A stretch of 64,000 nucleotides of DNA from positions 124,001-188,000 of the forward strand of contig JAHDWK010000013.1 in assembly GCA_023382655.1 (NCBI GenBank), in the 5' to 3' direction. Source of the stretch: Anaerolineae bacterium (GTDB taxonomy: Bacteria > Chloroflexota > Anaerolineae > Promineifilales > Promineifilaceae). The position numbers were made by a program, and so were the translations under genes. Under the pieces are notes generated by a model. It saw only the letters and a program-made list of their open reading frames with translations, had not been told where the DNA came from and searched no databases. Of the stretch, positions 57,991-64,000 are shown in pieces (the stretch's first letter is position 1; each line of letters begins with the position of its first letter).

Positions 57991-58030
57991 CAATCTCTCA
58001 ATCTCTCAATCTCCCAATCTCCCAATCTCC
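57991..58030. repeat. CAATCTCT/C tandem words
   Basis: Five tandem CAATCTCT or CAATCTCC words overlap the 3' end of the membrane protein gene; read on the minus strand they encode its last residues WEIGRLRD and the stop. No facing arm is present. Confidence 0.8.
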
Positions 58031-59302
58031 CTCCTCCACAAAGGTGGGAAACAATCCCAAAAAAGCCAGGGTGATCACAAACCCCACGTAATTATCCTGA
58101 AAATAGCGGGAGACAAAACCCAGGGTAAAAATAAAGACGCTGGCTGCCAAAAACATGGCGGCCAACGTGCGCTGCCGCCATTGGTAATAGAGGCACAACA
58201 CCAACACCGGCAGACCAATCACCACCTGCCACAGCCAGAAGGGGTAATAGTCCAGGTCAGACGCCACCTGCCCAAACAGCACCAGCAGCCGGCCGACGGT
58301 ATAACCGCGAATGGGGTAGTTGAGGCTGGCCGCCGTGCCGCTGGCATAAGCAAAGGTATCATCCATAAACGCGGGCAGGTTCCACAGGGCAAACGGGCCA
58401 ACGATGACGGCCATGATCAGGACAATGAGGGCTACGGCCGTGCCCACCTCCCGCCACTTTCTCTCTGGCCGCGCGGCCAGATAAACCGCCCACACAAAAA
58501 AGGGCACAAACAGCCAGGCGCTTTGTTTCATGGTGCAGGCCAGCGCCAATACCACCGCTGCCCACAGGGCATGTTTTTTCCACAGCAACAGCCCCATCAC
58601 TAACAAACAGAGTACCACGATGATGTCATTCATGCCCCAGGCCACCGGCTGCGCCAGCCAGGGATTCAAGGCCACGCCGATGATGAGCGCCAGTTTATCG
58701 GTCGGTCTGGTCACGGTCAGCGGCAGCAGCAATACCACCAGGACAAAGGCCAGCAAATAGAGCAACCGTTGATCGTAAAAGCCGAGTACGGCCGTGCCCA
58801 CCCACTGAAACGGCAGCGATACCAACAGCAGCCCCGGCAGGTAAATCAGATGCTCCGTAGCCGGATTCACGCCAATCGCCGGATCCCAAATGCTCATCAG
58901 CGGGTGGTCATACGTGGCCACATACGGGTTCACCCCGTTTTGTAAATGGGCCAACGCCAGTTCCAGTTGCAGCGCGCCATCATGCATCTGCAAATAGGCG
59001 TCCAACATCTCCCCCTGCCCGGCGTCAGCCTGCCACCGTAGCTGGATATTCCGGGCGGAAACGGCAATTGGCGTCACCAGCAACATGAGGAAGAGGAGCA
59101 GCAGCCGCAGCAAAAACACCAGCCGATCCGCGCCAAACCGTTCCGGCAGCGCTGCCAGATCAGACAACGGCCGCCACACGGTCAGCGCCAGATACGGCAG
59201 CAGCAAAATGATCAGGAAATAATCACCAAAAGAGAAAAGCGCAATCTGCGCCGGAATGAGGACAAGGAGGAGCAGGAGGTCAATGGGTGGGGGTTGTTTC
59301 AT
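57998..59302 (-). CDS. GT87/DUF2029-like multi-TM glycosyltransferase candidate
   Basis: This is a 434-residue membrane protein with about eleven helices. YVATYDHPLMSIWDPAIGVN lies in an extracytoplasmic loop, where GT-C enzymes have acceptor-site residues, and YLPGLLLVSLPFQW and NDIIVVLCLLVMGLLLWKK follow, as in mannosyltransferase-like GT87 proteins. The ATG at 59302 starts MKQPPPIDLLLLLVLIPAQ. The C-terminus WEIGRLRD and the stop derive from a CAATCTCC word array. It is downstream of two ATP-grasp genes. Confidence 0.68.
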   Translation of the reverse strand: MKQPPPIDLLLLLVLIPAQIALFSFGDYFLIILLLPYLALTVWRPLSDLAALPERFGADRLVFLLRLLLLFLMLLVTPIAVSARNIQLRWQADAGQGEMLDAYLQMHDGALQLELALAHLQNGVNPYVATYDHPLMSIWDPAIGVNPATEHLIYLPGLLLVSLPFQWVGTAVLGFYDQRLLYLLAFVLVVLLLPLTVTRPTDKLALIIGVALNPWLAQPVAWGMNDIIVVLCLLVMGLLLWKKHALWAAVVLALACTMKQSAWLFVPFFVWAVYLAARPERKWREVGTAVALIVLIMAVIVGPFALWNLPAFMDDTFAYASGTAASLNYPIRGYTVGRLLVLFGQVASDLDYYPFWLWQVVIGLPVLVLCLYYQWRQRTLAAMFLAASVFIFTLGFVSRYFQDNYVGFVITLAFLGLFPTFVEEGDWEIGRLRD

Positions 59303-59326
59303 GTGGGGCTGAAAAAAGAGATTAGG

Positions 59327-59377
59327 AGATTGAGAGATTAGGAGATTCAATCTCCCAATCTCCTAATCTCTCAATCT
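59327..59377. repeat. GAGATTAG word-array hairpin
   Basis: Perfect 21-bp arms of GAGATTAG/GAGATTGA words with a nine-base loop lie between the ATP-grasp and the membrane protein genes. The loop is one extra CAATCTCC word. Confidence 0.88.
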
Positions 59378-60726
59378 TACCTCTTTTCCACCACAAAGGT
59401 CGGCACGGTAGATCCGCCGCCGGCCGAGACGTTCAGCAGCGGATCGGTGGACAGGCGCGTCAGGCAGCCATCCACATAGTTGCCATGAAAAATAAAGGGA
59501 GCCGTGTCTAACATCCGGTCGTAAATGTGCAGACCACCTTCCAGCAGGCTGGGGTAGGGTTCGGTGGGAATGGCTACCCGTTCCTGCACGATATAAGGTG
59601 CTTTCAGGGCTTCTTGCACGGCCGTTTCCCAGCCACTCGCATTTGTCTGCCAACCCAACACAATGCCATGCCCGCCATAATCATCATTCGGCTTCAGCAC
59701 CAACTGGTCTTTGTATTTGTGCATAAAGGGGATCAGGTCAATGGGCAGGCCGCCGTAGGTGGTTTTGCGCTCCTCCACCGTGCGCGTCCAGGGGATATGG
59801 GCCTGAATCGCGGCCGTTTCGGTTTCATCAAACAGGTGGGCGTTTTCTTCATCGCTCAGCACCGCCAGGCTCATCTTTTTGTAGAGCAGTTTGCAGCGCC
59901 AGGGGTTGACCATACACACCGCACCATCACGCACCGCATTCACCACCGGCTGGTCCAACCCGCCCCGCTCAATCAATTCGGTGATGAGGACGCGCTTGTA
60001 AATGAGGTTGATGTGGTAGTCGCCGTGAACGAGACGGCCGTGGCGATACTCCACCTCGCGCGGGTCCACAATCTCACAGGCCACCCCTTGCGATTGGAAG
60101 TATTGCATGAACAGTTCAAATTCACTGTGGGTGGGCACTTCCGCCCAATCCAGAATGGCGATATTCGGTTTGCCTGTGCCGCCCCACTGCCGGTACGCCC
60201 GCATCAGCACATGCAGCACGGCATGGCGCGTGGGCAACGGCCGTACCACATATTCCCGCATAAACATGCCCATCACCGGCAGCCCATAAAACACTTCGGT
60301 CAGCACATCGCTGTAAGCCGAGGCCGCCGGGACTTCGGCGTTATACTCCGTAAACTTCAGTTCACCCGTATCCGTCACAAAAAAAGCGTCCAGCCGGGTG
60401 AGGGGCGTGTGGCCCCGGTAGCCGGGATCATGCCGGATCAACTCTTCCTCCCAATCCACCAGCCCAAACTGTTTACGGAACTCCGCATCCTGTACGGCCA
60501 GTTCGGAGATTTTGTCAAAGGCGCCCAGCAACGGCCGTATCGCCTTGCGCAAAAAGGTATACTGCTCCGGCAGCAAAAACCGGGGGCGCAGCACCGTGCA
60601 CAAGGGCCGGTCGCCAAAAAACAGCCCGCGCATCTGCATCTGCTCCGCCAACTGCCCCTGCGACTCCGCCGCCAACTCCTCCGTCAACAAATCATGGTAC
60701 GTGCGTATTGCCTCTCTCAGCGCCAT
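59377..60726 (-). CDS. Circularly permuted ATP-grasp ligase-like protein
   Basis: This is a 449-residue protein related to the circularly permuted ATP-grasp/glutathionylspermidine-synthase-like group. It has LKFTEYNAEVPAASAYSDVL in the N-terminal half, LVLKPNDDYGGHGIVLGWQT as the ATP-binding glycine loop after Lys and YIVQERV in the strand that contacts adenine. Members join a carboxylate to an amine with ATP. The next upstream gene is a second ATP-grasp enzyme, so the two may act in sequence on one peptide-like product. No named substrate can be inferred. Confidence 0.78.
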   Translation of the reverse strand: MALREAIRTYHDLLTEELAAESQGQLAEQMQMRGLFFGDRPLCTVLRPRFLLPEQYTFLRKAIRPLLGAFDKISELAVQDAEFRKQFGLVDWEEELIRHDPGYRGHTPLTRLDAFFVTDTGELKFTEYNAEVPAASAYSDVLTEVFYGLPVMGMFMREYVVRPLPTRHAVLHVLMRAYRQWGGTGKPNIAILDWAEVPTHSEFELFMQYFQSQGVACEIVDPREVEYRHGRLVHGDYHINLIYKRVLITELIERGGLDQPVVNAVRDGAVCMVNPWRCKLLYKKMSLAVLSDEENAHLFDETETAAIQAHIPWTRTVEERKTTYGGLPIDLIPFMHKYKDQLVLKPNDDYGGHGIVLGWQTNASGWETAVQEALKAPYIVQERVAIPTEPYPSLLEGGLHIYDRMLDTAPFIFHGNYVDGCLTRLSTDPLLNVSAGGGSTVPTFVVEKR

Positions 60727-60745
60727 CTTTCCCTCCGTGTGGGGG

Positions 60746-60794
60746 AGTGTCAGGTGTCAGGTGTCATGAAACTTGACACCTGACACCTGACACT
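60746..60794. repeat. GTGTCAG word-array hairpin
   Basis: Perfect 21-bp arms made of three GTGTCAG words, with the loop TGAAACT, lie between the two ATP-grasp genes. This word family is seen nowhere else in the window. Confidence 0.9.
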
Positions 60795-60804
60795 TGAAAC
60801 CTTG

Positions 60805-61722
60805 TCAAAACAGACCGCTCCACCTTAACTCGCTCACCTGCGGCTTTGGCTCCTGCGCCAGCCGGATACACAGGTCGGCCATATGCTCCACACACCAGCG
60901 GTGGAACTCGTAACCCAACGAATTCACATCCATATCCGGCGCCGGGTTCATAAAATCAATGGCATAGGGCACACCGTCGCGCACCGCCCATTCGGCCGTA
61001 TTCATGTCATAACCAAAGGCGCGCACCAGCTTCAAACAGTCCGCCACAATGCGGTCATATAGTTCCGGGGACAGGTCGTGGGGCATATAACGGCGGCTGG
61101 TGGGGTCATACTTCATCACCAGCACCTCTTCCTGCCCCAGGCACATGCAGCGGATGTAATTGTCCCACTTGATAAACTCTTGCAGCACCATTGTCAGCAG
61201 GCCAGATTGGTCATAACTGCGCCACAACTCCTCGTAGTTGTGGCAAATGTACACCTCTTTCCAGCCACCGCCATGTGCATCCTTCAGCACGCAAGGAAAA
61301 CCGCCGATGTAATCAACCAACTCTTCCCAGGGCATAGGAAACTGTAGATTACGCAGACTCTTTTGGTGGTCAATGCCGGGGATGTAATCCTTATTCGGCA
61401 GCGCCACCGTCTTGGGACTGGCAATGCCCAGCTTCGTCACCAGCGACGCGCCGAAAAATTTGTCATCGGCCGTCCACATAAAGGGATTATTGATCACATG
61501 CGTCCCCTGCAATAGGGCGTTTTTCAGGTACGAACGGTAATAGGGCACCTCATGGGAAATGCGGTCAATGATCACCGCATACTCACCGGGATCATTCATC
61601 CTCGTACCGCCAATTTTCACGTATTCGGCCGTAACCCCTGCCTCTCGTTTATTCACCTCATCAATAAACGCCGGCGGCCAGGACCATTCCATGCCCACCA
61701 ACAAACCAATTTTCAGCGTCAT
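60805..61722 (-). CDS. RimK-like ATP-grasp ligase
   Basis: This is a 305-residue ATP-grasp protein. FPCVLKDAHGGGWKEVYICH carries the Lys and glycine loop, LQEFIKWDNYIRCMCLG is the central strand, and AIDFMNPAPDMDVNSLG gives the Mg-binding Asp and Asn near the end. RimK-like enzymes ligate amino acids to carboxylates. With the permuted ATP-grasp gene and the esterase it makes a three-gene group, each gap being filled by a different hairpin array. Confidence 0.85.
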   Translation of the reverse strand: MTLKIGLLVGMEWSWPPAFIDEVNKREAGVTAEYVKIGGTRMNDPGEYAVIIDRISHEVPYYRSYLKNALLQGTHVINNPFMWTADDKFFGASLVTKLGIASPKTVALPNKDYIPGIDHQKSLRNLQFPMPWEELVDYIGGFPCVLKDAHGGGWKEVYICHNYEELWRSYDQSGLLTMVLQEFIKWDNYIRCMCLGQEEVLVMKYDPTSRRYMPHDLSPELYDRIVADCLKLVRAFGYDMNTAEWAVRDGVPYAIDFMNPAPDMDVNSLGYEFHRWCVEHMADLCIRLAQEPKPQVSELRWSGLF

Positions 61723-61739
61723 CCCAACCTCCTGTGTGG

Positions 61740-61813
61740 AATTAGGAATTATGAATTAGGAATTATGAAAGAAGAGGCTCTCCTTCCTAATTCATAATTC
61801 CTAATTCATAATT
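61740..61813. repeat. AATTAGGAATTATG word-array hairpin
   Basis: Two-word arms form an imperfect hairpin of about 25 bp between the esterase and ATP-grasp genes. Positions 61740-61770 are an exact reverse complement of 697-727. Confidence 0.85.
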
Positions 61814-61815
61814 TT

Positions 61816-62535
61816 TCAATCGTGCCCGCCAATATACAACCGGATCATCTGCATCCAATAAGGCCAATCATGCGACCAGCCATCCCAGAGGCGCAGGGCA
61901 TTGCCAATACCCTTGCCCCACAACAATCCGGATAGATATTCGTTGTTGCCGCGTAAACTGTCATCTCGCCCCACCGCCAGGATAATGTCCTGCCGCCGCA
62001 GCGCGGCCAGCCGCCCCCCATCATGCTCGTTGGGGATATACCAGACCGGGTTGTGGTTGTAGACATGTTCGCTGCTGTCGCCGTCGGCCCAGCGCGAAAT
62101 ATCGTAGATGCCGCTCATGCCGATGGTGCGCTCCACCAGATGCGGGTGGCGCAGGGCAAAGTTGACGGCATGATACGCGCCAAAGCTGGCGCCAACGGTG
62201 ATGAGAAAGGGGTTGCGGTTTTTCTGCCAGGAGAGGGGCAGCACTTCGTGGAGCAGGTAATTTTCATACTGCTGCTGCCGCCAGGCGCGGTCGCCGGGCC
62301 ATTTCCACCAGGCGTACCAGCTTTCCGCGTCCACGCTGTCCACACAGTATAGTTGAATCCAACCCCGCGCCAGGTGTTCCCAGAGCGCACCCATCATGCC
62401 CCGGTCTTCCCATTCGTAATACTTGCCTTTGGAGGTGGGGAAAACCAACACACGCGCCCCGGCGTGACCAAAGATGAGTAGCTCCATATCCCGCCCCAGT
62501 GAGGGGCTGTACCAGCGATGATATTCTCGATTCAT
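61816..62535 (-). CDS. Esterase-D-like alpha/beta hydrolase
   Basis: This is a 239-residue hydrolase of the esterase (COG4947/Fes-like) type. The nucleophile elbow is VGASFGAYHAVNFALRHP, with acid and His candidates in LAVGRDDSLRGN and GWSHDWPYW. MNREYHRWYSPSLGRDMELL is a usual start for the family, so the ATG at 62535 is preferred over much longer upstream starts that cross the divergent gap. It is the first of three minus-strand genes with the two ATP-grasp ligases and may hydrolyse their product. Confidence 0.8.
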   Translation of the reverse strand: MNREYHRWYSPSLGRDMELLIFGHAGARVLVFPTSKGKYYEWEDRGMMGALWEHLARGWIQLYCVDSVDAESWYAWWKWPGDRAWRQQQYENYLLHEVLPLSWQKNRNPFLITVGASFGAYHAVNFALRHPHLVERTIGMSGIYDISRWADGDSSEHVYNHNPVWYIPNEHDGGRLAALRRQDIILAVGRDDSLRGNNEYLSGLLWGKGIGNALRLWDGWSHDWPYWMQMIRLYIGGHD

Positions 62536-62770
62536 ATGCTTCCCGTTTTTGGGGGTGTGAGTTATGGGGGCAATTGTATCACCGATTGGAGAAGTAGAAA
62601 CTGGATTTATAGCGGAAAACCGTTTAGTAATGAGGGACACGGCCGTTTGTCGGCGCCCTGTGGTTGTGTTACTATGCGCCCCAGTTGTATTGTGCTGGCA
62701 GTACCATTTTGTCGTGGAGCAAATTGAGAAAGCCAGTATCCATTTGCTCCTGACTCCGGAGGAAACGAAT

Positions 62771-63418
62771 ATGAATAGTATGGAGTATAGCCCATCGGTA
62801 GACCGGCCCGGTTGTGTCACCGCATATGCCGTGTTGGCCTGGTTTGGGGCGGCCGCTTATATTTGTGGTGCATTGGCCCTGGCTGTGTCCGGTTTGAGCG
62901 ATCCCGAATTTACTGTTTTTGGCTTGATCCTGGCGCTGGTAATCGGCGTGTTGAGCCTGCTCCCCATTCTCACCGGCATTGGTTTGTGGAAGATGACCAT
63001 GTGGGGTTGGTGGCTGGTGGTGCTGATCAATGGGCTGGGTGTGGCCGGGAGCTTGTTGAACATGTTGGTCGCTGTGCTGCTGGTTTCTCAGGAGCCAAAT
63101 GCCATCGGCACATTGTGTGGCGGGGTGATTGGTCTGGCGATTTATGGGTATATCCTCTACTGGTTTATCACCAACCGCTCGCTCTTTGGCAATTACACCA
63201 CCCAAACGGTGATGGGGCTGGATGGGGAGATTATCAAGGAGCGGGTAAAAACGAGAGGTTTTGATACAGCCTCGGCCATCGCCATTGTCGGTGTTGTGGC
63301 CGTTATGTGCCTCATCCCCATTTTTACGATTATCGTTCTGACGCTGCTGGGGCCGCAAATTGGGAATGTGTTTTCCCGCATTACGGCCGGGTTGGAGGCC
63401 ACGCCGCTGCCTCGTTAA
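62771..63418 (+). CDS. Four- or five-TM membrane protein
   Basis: This is a 215-residue membrane protein with about five hydrophobic segments (AYAVLAWFGAAAYICGALAL, FGLILALVIGVLSLLPILT, WGWWLVVLINGLGVAGSLLN, VIGLAIYGYILYWFI, SAIAIVGVVAVMCLIPIFTI). I do not recognise a family. GGAGG nine bases before the ATG at 62771 fixes the start. The 235-base region before it (62536-62770) holds no other gene. It overlaps the convergent coiled-coil gene by 38 bases. Confidence 0.72.
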   Translation: MNSMEYSPSVDRPGCVTAYAVLAWFGAAAYICGALALAVSGLSDPEFTVFGLILALVIGVLSLLPILTGIGLWKMTMWGWWLVVLINGLGVAGSLLNMLVAVLLVSQEPNAIGTLCGGVIGLAIYGYILYWFITNRSLFGNYTTQTVMGLDGEIIKERVKTRGFDTASAIAIVGVVAVMCLIPIFTIIVLTLLGPQIGNVFSRITAGLEATPLPR

Positions 63419-64000
63419 GCACTGCTGCCGGAATCCAGGCGACGCCAAAGAGGGTGACGGCAACGTCTTTTTTGAAAGGGGTAATGGCCACGGCCGTGAC
63501 CCGTTCTGCCACCTCGATCCATTTCTGCCGCGCCGCGGCCAATTCCTGTTCCTTCACCGCTTCCAGCCGCGCCAGTTCTTGCTGCATCGCCGCCAGCGCC
63601 TCTTGCGATTCTGTGACCTCCGCCTCTGCTTTTTCTGTCAGGCGGCGCTGCCGGTGGGATTGCTCCATCCGTTTGCTGCGACCGCGCCCAAAAATGCCCA
63701 ACACCGTTTTGGTATGGGTAAACACCTCTTTCTGTTTGTGGTGAGACAGGTCAGCCTGATCCTCATCCAGTTCGCGCTCCTCTCGCGCTATCTTTTGTTT
63801 CAGGGCGCTAATTTGCCGGTCATGGGCTACGGTCGTTTTCTGCATCTCCATCTCAATTTTGGGCTGCACTGCTTCCAGACATAGTTGCCGGAACTGCCCG
63901 GCAGGTACATCCGGCGCGGCGTATAACCCTAGCTGCTCATTGGCCTGCACCAGAACCTCCGCGTGCTGCGCCAGCCAATCTACCCAATCCTGCTGCATCC
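63381..64000 (-). CDS. Coiled-coil protein, C-terminal part (runs off window)
   Basis: At least 205 residues are visible; the N-terminus probably lies beyond the window, although a Met is possible at 63998. The visible part is a helical coiled coil (ISALKQKIAREERELDEDQA, AALQQELARLEAVKE-like heptads) ending in ITPFKKDVAVTLFGVAWIP. I associate that ending with the C-termini of some HerA/DUF87-type ATPases and similar proteins, but this is a weak memory. It overlaps the convergent membrane gene by 38 bases. Confidence 0.55.
   Translation of the reverse strand, partial: MQQDWVDWLAQHAEVLVQANEQLGLYAAPDVPAGQFRQLCLEAVQPKIEMEMQKTTVAHDRQISALKQKIAREERELDEDQADLSHHKQKEVFTHTKTVLGIFGRGRSKRMEQSHRQRRLTEKAEAEVTESQEALAAMQQELARLEAVKEQELAAARQKWIEVAERVTAVAITPFKKDVAVTLFGVAWIPAAVLNEAAAWPPTRP

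Larger units (their letters stand above)
478..63497. repeat. Highly iterated palindrome ACGGCCGT (dispersed)
   Basis: The perfect 8-nt palindrome ACGGCCGT recurs from 478-485 to 63490-63497. Counting by eye gives 24 copies in the first 10 kb and about 20 between 30 and 40 kb, where chance predicts about 0.15 per 10 kb. Copies lie mainly inside genes on both strands, in all reading frames. They appear in proteins as TAV (often DTAV), as NGR, DGR, HGR or YGR, or as RP. Examples are 542-549, 2764-2771, 12962-12969 and 63490-63497. The pattern resembles HIP1 (GCGATCGC) of cyanobacteria. The function is unknown. Confidence 0.93.

Noticed and set aside
59527..60783. A 418-codon plus-strand open frame
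   Set aside because: It is antisense to the permuted ATP-grasp gene, which shows conserved motifs on the minus strand. The predicted protein is His/Gln/Arg-rich without any domain, typical of a GC-rich shadow frame.
1..64000. tRNA, rRNA, tmRNA or insertion sequences
   Set aside because: I looked for cloverleaf-like conserved elements (GGTTCGANTCC arms), rRNA-like stretches and transposase motifs and saw none. A tRNAscan or Infernal run would be decisive.

Overview
The window looks like chromosomal DNA of a Chloroflexota bacterium, probably Anaerolineae-like. No single gene proves this. It rests on gene content that I associate with that group: a GlmL/MutL-like ATPase operon with zinc-ribbon and PDWL-repeat proteins, multi-TM zinc-ribbon proteins beside PspA, and a beta-ketoacyl-ACP synthase III with a long basic tail. 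The GC content is moderate. No rRNA, tRNA, CRISPR array or insertion sequence was seen. The only structured RNA recognised is a SAM-I riboswitch.

Layout. 1-4.6 kb: three tandem ABC exporter genes (the first cut by the window edge). 4.5-5.1 kb: a MazF-like toxin-antitoxin pair. 5.2-20.9 kb: a mostly plus-strand series of small-molecule-modifying enzymes (AadA-like nucleotidyltransferase, four GNAT genes, three phosphotransferase domains, three methyltransferases, a beta-lactamase-fold hydrolase, a chagasin-like lipoprotein, RsgA), interrupted by a second MazF pair and an odd pair made of a small DNA-binding-like protein and a free type II secretion F domain. 20.9-26.3 kb (minus): a Psp-like envelope module with PspA and multi-TM zinc-ribbon proteins. 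26.3-28.6 kb: a REC-kinase-REC-pseudokinase hybrid protein. 28.8-38.5 kb (minus): an eight-gene operon of unknown function containing a GlmL-like ATPase, a 1234-residue PDWL-repeat scaffold and an LPQTG-anchored protein. 38.7-41 kb: YvlD-like, CcmC-like and FabH. 41.3-45.7 kb: a membrane metalloprotease, a three-repeat secreted protein and a V4R-like protein. 46-49.1 kb: SAM-I riboswitch, trans-sulfuration enzyme and aspartate kinase. 49.3-52.7 kb: iron-binding lipoprotein, DUF92 protein, WD40 protein, nucleotidyltransferase. 52.7-56.2 kb (minus): a defence-like patch with a DUF433/DUF5615-like pair, a ribbon-helix-helix protein, two HNH nucleases and a relic of one of them. 56.2-62.5 kb (minus): two GT-C-like membrane proteins, two ATP-grasp enzymes and an esterase. 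62.8-64 kb: a membrane protein and a coiled-coil protein running off the edge.

Two genome-wide patterns stand out. First, the perfect palindrome ACGGCCGT is extremely over-represented: 24 copies by eye in the first 10 kb, where about 0.15 is expected. It lies mostly inside genes, like HIP1 of cyanobacteria. Second, many intergenic gaps hold hairpins built from short tandem words. The words differ from locus to locus but belong to recurring families. These arrays supply the stop codons of several genes, and one mixed array sits in frame inside an ABC transporter nucleotide-binding domain.
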